Source: Phil1 sp040767925 (GTDB lineage Bacteria; Bacillota; Clostridia; Christensenellales; CAG-138). Taken from it: a stretch of 64,000 nt of DNA. The notes beneath the pieces were generated by a model. The model had not been told where the DNA came from and did not search any database. It saw nothing but the letters and a program-made list of their open reading frames with translations. Of the stretch, positions 31,942 to 40,224 are shown piece by piece (positions within the stretch are counted from its first letter, which is position 1; every line of letters starts with the position of its first letter). The stretch is taken from the NCBI GenBank assembly GCA_040767925.1, contig JAXGNN010000001.1, forward strand, positions 868,001-932,000, written 5' to 3'. The position numbers and the translations under genes were made by a program.

Positions 31942-32579
31942 CAGATATTGACCCTCTCAAACCGTTTGATGGAAAGCTTCAACGCGGCGAATGTCAAAAG
32001 CGCGAAAGCCGCGATGCCAAAGACGAACACGGCGACCTGACCGGGGATGTTTCCCCAGCCGTCGAGCGCGCGGAAAGCGGGCACGAGCGCGACGAGAACC
32101 TCCACAGTTCCGGCAAAGAGAACCGCGACGCAAATGGACGCGGCGGAAGGCCACGCGATTTTATCGGCGGTCTTATAGAACATCGGGAACAGGACGATGT
32201 TATACAGGCCGTACATCATGAACGCGAAGCCGAGAAAGGCGATGTTCGCGTCCATGAGAAAATTGCCGAACGGGTAAAGCAGCTTGTTGACGACGGCGAA
32301 AACGGCCGTGACGGCGATTTGCAGCAGCTCAAGCAGAAAAACGGAGACGATCCTCGCGCCGACGATATCCGCCCGCCGCACGGGCAGGGAGAGGGAAAAG
32401 ACGATGTCCCCCTGCGCCTTGGCGGCGCTGAGCAGGTTCGGAACCGCGAAGAAGAAAAAATACATCAGCGCGACGAAATACACCCACTGGGGGATCAAAA
32501 GCAGCGCGCCGAAAAGCGGCATGGCAAAAAACAGCGGGCTGATTGCGAGGCGGAATTCTTTATATAAGAGGTTTTTCAT
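31941..32579 (-). CDS. ABC-2 type transporter permease
   Basis: The product has 212 residues with six hydrophobic segments. FSLSLPVRRADIVGARIVSVFLLELLQIAVTAVFAV is the typical motif of small ABC-2 permeases that work with GntR-controlled ATPases. It starts four bases inside the end of the ATPase gene. With the ATPase it should form an exporter; cell-wall stress or antimicrobial export is a common role for such sets, but the substrate cannot be read from sequence. Confidence 0.85.
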   Translation of the reverse strand: MKNLLYKEFRLAISPLFFAMPLFGALLLIPQWVYFVALMYFFFFAVPNLLSAAKAQGDIVFSLSLPVRRADIVGARIVSVFLLELLQIAVTAVFAVVNKLLYPFGNFLMDANIAFLGFAFMMYGLYNIVLFPMFYKTADKIAWPSAASICVAVLFAGTVEVLVALVPAFRALDGWGNIPGQVAVFVFGIAAFALLTFAALKLSIKRFERVNI

Positions 32580-33421
32580 TTCCCCGTCCTTCTTTTATCG
32601 TAATAGATCATGATTTCCTCGAGCGACGGCGCTTCGAGCAAAACGCCGTTCCACTCGCGCGCTTCGCCCGTCCTGGCGAGCCCCGTGAAGCCGAACGCGT
32701 TTTTCTTATAGCCGATCAGGCGGCCGGAAACAGCCGGGAGTTGCTCCTCCGTTCCCTTCACGATGCGGTAGCTTTCAATCAGATCGTCCTTCGCGCGGCT
32801 CTCTATGATGCGCCCGTCCTGGATGAAGGTCACATAGTCCGCGCACTTCTCAAGGTCGCTCGTGATGTGCGTGGAAAAAAGAATGCTCCGCTCCCCGTCC
32901 TCGATGAGCTCCTGAAAAAGCTCGATCAGATCATCGCGCGAAACCGGGTCGAGGCCGCTGAGCGGTTCGTCAAGGACAAGAAGCCTCGCGTTGTGGGAAA
33001 GCGCGAGCGCGAGGTTGAATTTGACCTTCATGCCCTCGGAGAGCTCGTCGACCTTCTTTTCGGCGTCCAGCTCGAAGCGCTCGAGCGCCCGCGCAAAGGC
33101 GCCGTCGTCCCATTCGTCATAGAAGCGCCGGACGACCTGCGCGATCGCCCCGATTTTTCGTTTCGGGTAACAGCGTATGCCGCCGAAGGCAAAGGAGATG
33201 CGCTGCTTGATCTCAAGCTCGTTCTCGATGAAGTCCTTGCCGAACACGCGCACGTCGCCCCCGTCCTTATGGACGAGGTTGAGCATGGTTTTGAGCGTGG
33301 TGGTTTTGCCGGCGCCGTTTTTCCCCACGAACCCCATGATGTATCCCGGCTCCAGCGAGAAGGAAACATCCTTCAGCTCGAACTTCTCATATCGCTTGCA
33401 TAGGTTGGTCACTTCCAGCAT
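32576..33421 (-). CDS. ABC transporter ATP-binding protein
   Basis: The product has 281 residues from ATG 33421, seven bases after GGAGG. Walker A GKNGAGKTTT (about 33-42), the signature LSEGMKVKFNLALAL, Walker B RLLVLDEPLSGLDP and the switch histidine in LFSTHI are present. The signature has LSEGM instead of LSGGQ, as is usual in this group. It is the first gene of the operon with the permease and GntR regulator. Confidence 0.95.
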   Translation of the reverse strand: MLEVTNLCKRYEKFELKDVSFSLEPGYIMGFVGKNGAGKTTTLKTMLNLVHKDGGDVRVFGKDFIENELEIKQRISFAFGGIRCYPKRKIGAIAQVVRRFYDEWDDGAFARALERFELDAEKKVDELSEGMKVKFNLALALSHNARLLVLDEPLSGLDPVSRDDLIELFQELIEDGERSILFSTHITSDLEKCADYVTFIQDGRIIESRAKDDLIESYRIVKGTEEQLPAVSGRLIGYKKNAFGFTGLARTGEAREWNGVLLEAPSLEEIMIYYDKRRTGK

Positions 33422-33442
33422 GCGCGCGCCTCCATATTGTGC

Positions 33443-33462
33443 ATATTGTGTATACACAATAT
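33443..33462. promoter_or_regulatory. Perfect palindromic operator for the GntR regulator
   Basis: Two ten-base arms, ATATTGTGTA and TACACAATAT, form a perfect 20-base palindrome. It covers the -10 box of the operon promoter, and an extra ATTGTG copy lies beside it (33436-33441). The GTGTA-TACAC core fits GntR/YtrA-type sites. Autoregulation by the protein encoded at 31570-31941 is inferred. Confidence 0.8.
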
Positions 33463-33486
33463 AACGCCCGAGGGTGGCCTTGTCAA
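33458..33486 (-). promoter_or_regulatory. Promoter of the ABC exporter operon
   Basis: On the - strand TTGACA (33486-33481), 17 bases, then TATATT (33463-33458). The -10 lies inside the palindromic operator. Confidence 0.8.
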
Positions 33487-33517
33487 GCTTCAATTTCCCT
33501 TAGGGCAGCGGACAATC

Positions 33518-33540
33518 AAAAAAGCGGCCGCAGCCGCTTT
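33518..33540 (-). terminator. Terminator after thioredoxin
   Basis: AAAGCGGC and GCCGCTTT form an eight-bp stem with a four-base loop; on the - strand it ends in six T (33523-33518). It closes the hisS-aspS-trxA transcript. Confidence 0.85.
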
Positions 33541-33568
33541 CCTGAATTTCTCCGGTGCATCAAAGCGT

Positions 33569-33880
33569 TCAGGCAAGCCCGAGCGCCTTTTCATAATCCT
33601 CCCTGCCGCGCGCGCCCACGAGGCGTTCGGCGGGCTCTCCGTCCCTGAAAACGATGACGCAGGGGATGGATACGATCTTATAGCGCTGCGAAAGCTCGGG
33701 CTCCTCGTCCACGTTGACCTTGCAGATCGCCGCCTTGCCCTCGTAGTCCTTCGCAAGCCCTTCTATCGCGGGGCCGATCATGCGGCACGGGCCGCACCAC
33801 GGCGCCCAGAAATCCACGAGCACGGGCCCCTTCCCCGCGACCTCCGCGTCGAAATCGGCCTTGGTGAGGTGTTTAAGCAT
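33569..33880 (-). CDS. trxA: Thioredoxin
   Basis: The product has 103 residues, a single thioredoxin fold with the active site WCGPC (Cys29, Cys32) and the cis-proline region IVSIPCVIVFRDG. It reduces protein disulfides in the cytoplasm. Its start overlaps the stop of the RseC-like gene by eight bases, so the two are co-translated. Confidence 0.97.
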   Translation of the reverse strand: MLKHLTKADFDAEVAGKGPVLVDFWAPWCGPCRMIGPAIEGLAKDYEGKAAICKVNVDEEPELSQRYKIVSIPCVIVFRDGEPAERLVGARGREDYEKALGLA

Positions 33881-34307
33881 CGTCCTGTTCTCCTTCCGTT
33901 GTACTCTCCGTTGCTTCCAGTATTTCCACCATGCGCGGTTTGAACTCCCGCATGCGCGAAAAACGCGGTTCCAGCGCGCGCAGGATGAAGAACGCGCCCG
34001 CCGCGAACAGCACCGCCGCGAGGGCGGAGTACAGGTCGCCCAGTATGCTCCCGAGCGCCGCGCCGGCGACGAGGCCCAAAAGGGGCACGCCGTAGACGAT
34101 CAGGCTCGCCCGGAAAACGCTGCCGCCATGCAGGCGGATGACGACCCTGTCCCCGACCTTCGCGCGAAGCGCGTTCTCGATTTCGATGTCGGCCTCGCTG
34201 CCGCCCAGGCTGAAGCACGCGTTGCAGCGGCCGCAGGCGCCGCTCCTCTGGAAGCGTACCATAACGGTTTCGCCCTTGTCCAGCATCACCGTGCCGGTCT
34301 GCCGCAT
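33873..34307 (-). CDS. RseC/MucC-like redox membrane protein
   Basis: The product has 144 residues from ATG 34307; in-frame ATGs further upstream fall inside aspS. An N-terminal cysteine motif (CGRCNAC) resembles the cluster-binding end of RseC/RsxC-related proteins, a short beta domain follows (GDRVVIRLHGGS), then two membrane helices (about 65-105). The family takes part in reducing SoxR or in electron transfer at the membrane. Placement next to thioredoxin fits a redox role. It lies 11 bases after aspS. Confidence 0.8.
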   Translation of the reverse strand: MRQTGTVMLDKGETVMVRFQRSGACGRCNACFSLGGSEADIEIENALRAKVGDRVVIRLHGGSVFRASLIVYGVPLLGLVAGAALGSILGDLYSALAAVLFAAGAFFILRALEPRFSRMREFKPRMVEILEATESTTEGEQDDA

Positions 34308-34317
34308 TTCGCCCGCC

Positions 34318-36111
34318 TCACGCATCGGCGTCAACCCTGATGTGCAGTTCGTTAAGCTGCTTGTCGTCCACGGGACCCGGCGCTTCCGTCATGAGGCACG
34401 CCGCGGTCTGTATCTTGGGGAAGGCGATGACCTCGCGGATGTTGCCGGTGCCGGTGAGCTGCATCACGATCCGATCGAGGCCGAAGGCGAGGCCGCCGTG
34501 CGGGGGCGTGCCGTACTTGAATGCCTCCATGAAATAGCCAAAGCGCTTCCACGCGGCCTCATGGGAGAAGCCGATGGCCTTGAACATCCTCTCCTGCAAT
34601 TCGGGCGAATGGATGCGGATGGAGCCGCCGCCGATCTCGCTGCCGTTCATGACCATGTCGTACGCCTTGGCGCGTACTTTCCCGGGGTCGGTCTCCATGA
34701 GCTCGATGTCCTCGTCGCGCGGGCTGGTGAAGGGGTGGTGCTTTGCCATGAAGCGCCCTTCCTCCTCATCCCACTCGAGCAGCGGGAATTCGGTGACCCA
34801 CAGAAGCTCGTAGCGGCTCTCGTCGACGAGGCCGAGGCTGCGGCCCAACTCGAGACGCAGCGCGCCCAGCGAGGCGAAGACCGTCTCCTCGTTCGCGTCC
34901 GCGATGAAGAAGACGATATCCCCGGTTTCCACCTCCGCCTTTTTTATCACGGCGGCGAGCTGCGCGGGCGAGAGGAACTTCGCGAACGAGCACTGCATCC
35001 CCTCGCTCTTCATGCCGAGCCACGCGAGGCCCTTCGCCCTGTATGTTTTGACGAACTCGGCAAGCTCGTCGATGCGCTTGCGGGAAAACTTCTCGGCTCC
35101 GCCGGGCACGCGAATGCAGCGCACGCTGCCGCCGCCCTCTATGGCGCCCTCGAAAACCGAAAAGCCGCTGCCCCGGACCTCGTTTGTGACGTCGATCAAT
35201 TCGAGGCCGAAGCGGAGGTCGGGCTTGTCGGAGCCGAAGCGGTCCATCGCCTCGCGCCAGGTCATGCGGCGAAGCGGCAATTGGACCTCCACGCCCTTTA
35301 CTTCTCGCAGGAGCTCGGCGATGAAGCCCTCGTTGACGGTCATGACGTCGTCCTCGTCCACGAAGCTCATCTCGATATCGATCTGCGTGAACTCCGGCTG
35401 GCGGTCGGCGCGCAGGTCCTCGTCGCGGAAGCACCGGGCGATCTGAAAATACCGGTCGAAGCCCGCGATCATCAAAAGCTGCTTATACTGCTGCGGGCTC
35501 TGGGGCAGCGCGTAGAACTCGCCCGGATGCACGCGGCTGGGCACGAGGTAGTCGCGCGCGCCCTCCGGCGTGGACTTGCACAAAACGGGCGTTTCGATCT
35601 CGAGGAAACCCTGGCCGTCGTAATAGCGGCGCGTGATCTGCATGATCTTGTGGCGGGCCGCGAGGATCTGCTGCAGCCGCGGGCGGCGCAGGTCGAGATA
35701 GCGGTATTTGAGCCGCAACTGCTCCTGCGTGTTGACGCCGTCGTCGATATAGAAGGGCGGCGTCTGCGCGCGGCTGAGGATTTTCAATTCCTTCGCCTCG
35801 AGCTCGTACTCGCCCGTCTTCATGTCTTTATTGACCATCTCGGGCTTGCGAAGGCGCAGCACGCCGCGAACGGCGATGGCGAATTCGCTCCGGATGCTCT
35901 CCGCGCTCTCGAACACCTCGTGCGGCAGCGTCGACTCGTCGAACACCACCTGCATGACGCCGCTCCTGTCCCTTAGGCCGATGAAGATGAGCGAACCGAG
36001 GTTGCGCCACGTTCCCGCCCAGCCCATCATGAGCGCTTCTTGCCCCACATCCGCGGCGGATATCTCCGCGCACCTGTGGGTCCGTTTCCATCCCTGTAAA
36101 AGCTCCGACAT
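34318..36111 (-). CDS. aspS: Aspartyl-tRNA synthetase
   Basis: The product has 597 residues, the bacterial length with the extra GAD domain. ATG 36111 after AAGAGGA is chosen; the frame extends upstream only to a TTG. Class II motifs are visible: the QSPQQYKQLLMIAGFDRYFQIARCFRDEDLRADRQPEFTQIDIEMSF region and the C-terminal GGLAFGLDRIVMQL. It charges tRNA-Asp. It lies 15 bases after hisS, in the same T-box transcript. Confidence 0.99.
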   Translation of the reverse strand: MSELLQGWKRTHRCAEISAADVGQEALMMGWAGTWRNLGSLIFIGLRDRSGVMQVVFDESTLPHEVFESAESIRSEFAIAVRGVLRLRKPEMVNKDMKTGEYELEAKELKILSRAQTPPFYIDDGVNTQEQLRLKYRYLDLRRPRLQQILAARHKIMQITRRYYDGQGFLEIETPVLCKSTPEGARDYLVPSRVHPGEFYALPQSPQQYKQLLMIAGFDRYFQIARCFRDEDLRADRQPEFTQIDIEMSFVDEDDVMTVNEGFIAELLREVKGVEVQLPLRRMTWREAMDRFGSDKPDLRFGLELIDVTNEVRGSGFSVFEGAIEGGGSVRCIRVPGGAEKFSRKRIDELAEFVKTYRAKGLAWLGMKSEGMQCSFAKFLSPAQLAAVIKKAEVETGDIVFFIADANEETVFASLGALRLELGRSLGLVDESRYELLWVTEFPLLEWDEEEGRFMAKHHPFTSPRDEDIELMETDPGKVRAKAYDMVMNGSEIGGGSIRIHSPELQERMFKAIGFSHEAAWKRFGYFMEAFKYGTPPHGGLAFGLDRIVMQLTGTGNIREVIAFPKIQTAACLMTEAPGPVDDKQLNELHIRVDADA

Positions 36112-36125
36112 ATCTTCGTCCTCTT

Positions 36126-37394
36126 TCAATTCTTTTCGTCTATCCGTTTTTTGATCTGGTCGACGCCGTCAAGCGGGAGCTCCCGCTCAACGCCATCCGC
36201 CATATCCTTCAATTTTATGATACCCCGCGCGAGCTCGTCCTCTCCGAGGATCGCCGTAAACCTCGCGCCGAGCTTATCCGCGTACTTGAACTGCGCCTTA
36301 AAGCTCCTGCCCACATGGTCGAACTCGGCGCAAACGCCCGAATCTCGCAGCGCGCCGACGAGGCGGAGCCCCGCTGCGCGCGCATCACCCCCCATGGCGG
36401 CGACATAGACGTCGACCGGCTTCGGCTCCGGGATGGGGCGGAAGCTCTCCGCCACGAGCAGGAGCCTCTCCATGCCCATGCCGAATCCCACGGCGGGCAT
36501 CTCGGGACCGCCGAGCTCCGAAATGAGCTTGTCGTACCGGCCGCCGCCGCAGACGGTGCCCTTGTACGCGCCCTCGGTGGAGATGATTTCAAACACGGTC
36601 TTCGTGTAATAATCAAGGCCGCGCACGATCATGGGGTCGACCCAGTAGGCGATCCCGAGCGCCTCGAGGCAGGACTTCAACTCCGCGAAATGGTCCGCGC
36701 AGTCCGCGCACAGATAATCGAGCACCCGGGGCGCGCTTTCGACGATGGCCGCGCACCTCTCCTCCTTGCAGTCGAGGATGCGAAGGGGGTTTTTCTCGAA
36801 GCGCGTTTTGCACGTTTCGCACAGCGCGCCGTAATTGACCTCGAGATGGGCGCGGAGCGCCTCGTTATAGACCCTGCGGCATTCCGGGCAGCCGATGCTG
36901 TTGATGTTGACGGAGAGCTGCTCCACGCCAAGCTTCCCAAGCAGGGCGCACGCGAGTGCGATGACCTCCGCGTCCGCGCTCGCGCGCGGCGCGCCGAAGA
37001 TCTCCACGCCGAACTGGTGATGCTCGCGCAGCCTGCCCGCCTGCGGCTTCTCATAGCGGAAGACCGGACAGTAGAGATAATACATTTTGGTTGGCTGAGC
37101 CTCTGAGAACAGTTTGTTCTCGAGGAACATGCGCACCGCGCCCGCCGTGCCCTCGGGCTTGAGGGTCACGGAGCGGCCGCCCTTGTCGAGGAAGGTGTAC
37201 ATCTCCTTCTGCACGATGTCCGTGGTGTCCCCCACGCCGCGCTGGAAAAGCTCCGTATGCTCGAGGACGGGCGTGCGCGTCTCCAAAAAGCCGTACGCCG
37301 CGCAGACTTCGCGCGCGAGCGCTTCCGCGTACTGCCACTTGTAGCTCTCTTTGGGAGAAACGTCCTTCATCCCCTTGGGCGCCTGATATTGCAT
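36126..37394 (-). CDS. hisS: Histidyl-tRNA synthetase
   Basis: The product has 422 residues. QAPKGMKDVSP at the N-terminus, motif 2 PVFRYEKPQAGRLREHHQFGVEIFG, the histidine motif VRGLDYYTKTVFE, and the C-terminal anticodon-binding domain are all present. It charges tRNA-His and is the first gene after the T-box leader. hisS-aspS pairing under one T-box is frequent in Bacillota. Confidence 0.99.
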   Translation of the reverse strand: MQYQAPKGMKDVSPKESYKWQYAEALAREVCAAYGFLETRTPVLEHTELFQRGVGDTTDIVQKEMYTFLDKGGRSVTLKPEGTAGAVRMFLENKLFSEAQPTKMYYLYCPVFRYEKPQAGRLREHHQFGVEIFGAPRASADAEVIALACALLGKLGVEQLSVNINSIGCPECRRVYNEALRAHLEVNYGALCETCKTRFEKNPLRILDCKEERCAAIVESAPRVLDYLCADCADHFAELKSCLEALGIAYWVDPMIVRGLDYYTKTVFEIISTEGAYKGTVCGGGRYDKLISELGGPEMPAVGFGMGMERLLLVAESFRPIPEPKPVDVYVAAMGGDARAAGLRLVGALRDSGVCAEFDHVGRSFKAQFKYADKLGARFTAILGEDELARGIIKLKDMADGVERELPLDGVDQIKKRIDEKN

Positions 37395-37409
37395 GGTTCA
37401 CCTCGCCTG

Positions 37410-37634
37410 ATAAAAATAGGGTCCTCCATCCATAGGGACGGAGGACCCGCGGTACCACCCTGATTGGGTTTCTTTAAAAACCCCTCTTTGCCCCTTAACG
37501 CGGGAATTCGGCCGCGCATTTTCTTCGCGGCGGCTCCCGGAGCGTCCTTCGCGTCCCCGGCGCAAGACGGCTCACAGCCACGGCCGTCACTCTCTTCTAC
37601 GCGTTTGGGAGGCTACATCCCCGTTCATTGCCTT
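37410..37634 (-). promoter_or_regulatory. T-box riboswitch of the hisS-aspS operon
   Basis: On the - strand the T-box AGGGTGGTACCGCGG lies at 37461-37447 and is followed at once by a terminator, GGGTCCTCC with GGAGGACCC (37448-37419) and a U run (37416-37412). Upstream the AGAGAG element and a GC-rich stem I region are visible. Uncharged tRNA should stabilise the antiterminator and switch the operon on. A GAC triplet at 37546-37544 is a candidate aspartate specifier, but I could not fold stem I with certainty, so Asp or His remain possible. Confidence 0.92.
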
Positions 37635-37640
37635 TGAGCC

Positions 37641-37669
37641 ATTATAGCGGCATTGCACCGGAATGTCAA
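37641..37669 (-). promoter_or_regulatory. Consensus promoter of the hisS-aspS operon
   Basis: On the - strand TTGACA (37669-37664), 17 bases, then TATAAT (37646-37641): both boxes perfect, with ideal spacing. Transcription should start near 37634, at the front of the T-box leader. Confidence 0.9.
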
Positions 37670-37686
37670 CGCCCGGCAAGATTATC

Positions 37687-37712
37687 AAAAAAGCGGCGTC
37701 AGCCGCTTTTTT
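37687..37712. terminator. Terminator after desulfoferrodoxin
   Basis: AAAAAAGCGGC and GCCGCTTTTTT form a perfect 11-bp stem with a four-base loop. On the - strand it ends the desulfoferrodoxin transcript, 15 bases after the stop codon. Confidence 0.9.
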
Positions 37713-37726
37713 GAAGGCGAAGCGCC

Positions 37727-38110
37727 TTAAATGTCCTTCTTCCACAGGCCGTGGAGGTTGCAGTACTCGAACGCCGCGACGGGCTTGTCGCCGCAGGCGA
37801 GCTTGAAGCAGGCTTCCGGCGCGCCGCCGACCTCGAGGCACTTGCGCTGGCCGCCCTTCTCGGTCTGGAGATAGATCCACGCGATGTGGTGCTCGGGCAG
37901 CATGGGGTGCGGGACGCTGCCGACCTTGACGGTGACCTTGTCGCCCTCGACTTCGACCGCGGGCACGTGCTTCTCATAGCTCGCGTCGACCGTGTTGGCT
38001 TCGAGCAGTTCCATCGGCTCGCCGCAGCAGATGATGGGCACGCCGGACGCGTGGATCATGCCCACGAGATTCCCGCAATGCCTGCAACGATAGAATTTGA
38101 CCTCACACAT
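37727..38110 (-). CDS. Desulfoferrodoxin (superoxide reductase)
   Basis: The product has 127 residues and two iron sites. The N-terminal desulforedoxin-like centre uses Cys9, Cys12, Cys28 and Cys29. The superoxide reductase centre uses His48, His68, His74 or His75, Cys117 and His120, with Glu47 beside it. It reduces superoxide to hydrogen peroxide without making oxygen, which suits an anaerobe. It is a single-gene unit with a near-perfect promoter and GGGAGG ribosome site. Confidence 0.97.
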   Translation of the reverse strand: MCEVKFYRCRHCGNLVGMIHASGVPIICCGEPMELLEANTVDASYEKHVPAVEVEGDKVTVKVGSVPHPMLPEHHIAWIYLQTEKGGQRKCLEVGGAPEACFKLACGDKPVAAFEYCNLHGLWKKDI

Positions 38111-38148
38111 ACGATAAACCTCCCATAATGTACTGGATATATACTGTA

Positions 38149-38176
38149 ATTATATCGGTTACAGATGAATTGTCAA
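38149..38176 (-). promoter_or_regulatory. Promoter of desulfoferrodoxin
   Basis: On the - strand TTGACA (38176-38171), 16 bases, then TATAAT (38154-38149). Both boxes are perfect; the spacer is one base short of ideal. An AT-rich stretch follows the -10, but I cannot assign an operator to it. Confidence 0.85.
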
Positions 38177-38211
38177 GCGCGCGGGCGCAATTCCATTCAG
38201 ACGATATGCTC

Positions 38212-38236
38212 CGGGGCCGACAAAATATCGGCCCCG
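38212..38236 (-). terminator. Hairpin at the end of the lysine fermentation operon
   Basis: CGGGGCCGA and TCGGCCCCG form a perfect nine-bp stem with a seven-base loop, 21 bases after the etfA stop. No T run follows on the - strand, so it may stabilise the mRNA end rather than act alone as a terminator. Confidence 0.55.
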
Positions 38237-38257
38237 AATCGCATTTTCTTTGATTTC

Positions 38258-39388
38258 TCAGCTCTCGCAGCCCAATACCGTCCGGTCCTTTTCGGCGCGG
38301 ACCTTGCGGATCGCCTCGACGAGCTGGGGCCCCACCTTGAACAGGTCGCCGCAGATGCCGTAATCCGCGATTTCGAAGATGGGCGCGCCGGGATTCGCGT
38401 TGACGGCGATGATGCACTCGGAATCCTGCATGCCCGCCTTGTGCTGGATGGCGCCGGAGATGCCCAGCGCGACGTACACCTTGGGGTGCACGGTCTTGCC
38501 CGTCTGCCCGACCTGGTGGTCGGCCGAGAGCCAGCCGCTGTCGATGACCGCGCGGGAGCCGCCCACGACGCCGCCGAGCTCCCCGGCGAGTTCCTCTGCG
38601 AGCTTTAGGCCGAGTTCGACGTTCTTGCTGATGCCGCGGCCCACGGAGACGACATAGTCCGCGCCCACGAGGTCCACGAGCTTCTTCGCGGCCTTGACCA
38701 CCTCGACGACCTCGGTTTTGATGTCGTCCTCGGAGAGCTCGACCTTCGCGCGGACGACCTTTACGGCGTCCGCCTTCTCCTCGCAGAACGGGGCCCGCTT
38801 CATGACGCCGGGGCGCACCGTCGCCATCGCGGGGCGGAAGCGCGGGCAGATGATGGAGGCCATCAGGTGGCCGCCGAACGCCGGGCGCGTCATCTTGAGG
38901 TTGCGGTCGGCGAGGTCGAAGGCCATGTTGTCCACGTCGAGCGTGGAGGACGCGCGCAGGAATTCGACGTATTTGGCCACGTCGACGTCGAGGTGCGTGC
39001 AGTCGGCGCAAAGGCCGGTATGGAGCCGCGCAGCGCAGCGCGGGCCGAGGTCGCGCCCGATGGTCGAGGCGCCGATGAGGAACACCTCCGGTTTAAACTC
39101 GCGAATCGCGTCGCACACGACCTTCGCGTACGCGTCCGTCGTATAGGTTTTCAAAAGCGGGTGCTCGCATACGATCACGCTGTCCGCGCCGTAGCCGCCG
39201 ATTTCGCGCGCGAGGCACTCGACGTTCTCGCCGAGCAGCAGCCCTACGAGGTTGACGCCCAGCTCGTCCGCAAGCTTGCGCCCTTCGGAGACGAGCTCGA
39301 AGTCTGTGGGCATGAGCTTGCCTTCGCGCTGCTCGCAAAACACCCAGACGTCCTTGAAGGCGGTTATATCCATGCTGTTGTAAGCCAT
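38258..39388 (-). CDS. etfA: Electron transfer flavoprotein alpha subunit
   Basis: The product has 376 residues from ATG 39388. The C-terminal FAD-binding domain reads VVGGSRAVIDSGWLSADHQVGQTGKTVHPKVYVALGISGAIQHKAGM and NANPGAPIFEIADYGICGDLFKV, which is diagnostic. With EtfB it passes electrons to or from acyl-CoA dehydrogenase. Next to bcd in a fermenter, it is likely the bifurcating Bcd-Etf complex that reduces crotonyl-CoA with NADH while reducing ferredoxin. It is the last gene of the lysine operon. The N-terminal half is longer than in short EtfA forms. Confidence 0.96.
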   Translation of the reverse strand: MAYNSMDITAFKDVWVFCEQREGKLMPTDFELVSEGRKLADELGVNLVGLLLGENVECLAREIGGYGADSVIVCEHPLLKTYTTDAYAKVVCDAIREFKPEVFLIGASTIGRDLGPRCAARLHTGLCADCTHLDVDVAKYVEFLRASSTLDVDNMAFDLADRNLKMTRPAFGGHLMASIICPRFRPAMATVRPGVMKRAPFCEEKADAVKVVRAKVELSEDDIKTEVVEVVKAAKKLVDLVGADYVVSVGRGISKNVELGLKLAEELAGELGGVVGGSRAVIDSGWLSADHQVGQTGKTVHPKVYVALGISGAIQHKAGMQDSECIIAVNANPGAPIFEIADYGICGDLFKVGPQLVEAIRKVRAEKDRTVLGCES

Positions 39389-39413
39389 ATTCATTCTCCC
39401 TTCGATCAGCTGA

Positions 39414-40214
39414 TCAGATGATGTGCCTGGCGGCAAGCATGCCGGCAAGCTTCTCACAGGCTTCCCTGTCGGCGCCCTCCAGCATCGTGCCGACCCCCTT
39501 GGGCGGCGGCGTGAAGGACTTGAAGATGTTGGTGGGCGAGCCCTTGAGTCCAATCGTGGTCTGATCGATGAGAGGTTCGTCCTTGAGCGCTTCGTAGTCG
39601 AACACCGTCACCGGCTTTTTGAAGCACCCGAATACGCCGGCGACGCTCATGTAGCGCGGCTGGTTGAGCTCCTTGATGCAGGTGACGAGGCAAGGCGTCT
39701 TGACCCTGACGGTCATGTAGCCGTCCTCGAGCATGCGCTTCACGACGAGGGTATCCCCCTCTTTGCGAAGCTCCGCGCAGTAGGTCACCTGCGGGAGGTT
39801 GAGCTTTTCGGCGATCTGCGGGCCGACCTGCGCGGTGTCGCCGTCGATGGCCTGGCGGCCGCAGAGCACGATATCGTCCTCCTCGAGGCCGATCTTGTGG
39901 ATGGCGGCGGCGATGATCTGGCTCGTGGCGTAGGTGTCCGAGCCGCCGAACTCGCGGGAGGAGATGAGCACGCCCTCGTCCGCGCCCATGGCGATGATCT
40001 CGCGGAGCATCTTCATGGCGGTCTGCGGGCCCATGGAAACGGCGATCACCTTGCAGCCGGTCTCATCCTTGAGCTTGAGCGCGGCTTCGATGGCGTTCAT
40101 ATCGTCCGGGTTGGTGATGGTGGGCATGGAGGCGCGGTTCAGCGTGCCGTCGGGGTTGACGGCCACCTTGCCGGAAGTATCCGGAACCTGCTTGACGCAT
40201 ACGATGATCTTCAT
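39414..40214 (-). CDS. etfB: Electron transfer flavoprotein beta subunit
   Basis: The product has 266 residues: MKIIVCVKQVPDTSGKVAVNPDGTLNR, NPDDMNAIEAALKLKDETGCKVIAVSMGP and GRQAIDGDTAQVGPQIAEKLNLPQVTYC are diagnostic of clostridial EtfB. It carries the beta FAD that performs electron bifurcation in the Bcd complex. It lies 10 bases after bcd and 25 before etfA. Confidence 0.97.
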   Translation of the reverse strand: MKIIVCVKQVPDTSGKVAVNPDGTLNRASMPTITNPDDMNAIEAALKLKDETGCKVIAVSMGPQTAMKMLREIIAMGADEGVLISSREFGGSDTYATSQIIAAAIHKIGLEEDDIVLCGRQAIDGDTAQVGPQIAEKLNLPQVTYCAELRKEGDTLVVKRMLEDGYMTVRVKTPCLVTCIKELNQPRYMSVAGVFGCFKKPVTVFDYEALKDEPLIDQTTIGLKGSPTNIFKSFTPPPKGVGTMLEGADREACEKLAGMLAARHII

Positions 40215-40224
40215 AGCCGCCTCC

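Noticed and set aside
38111..38160. Possible PerR-type operator at the desulfoferrodoxin promoter
   Set aside because: The AT-rich stretch matches the PerR box at only about 10 of 14 positions and has no good symmetry.
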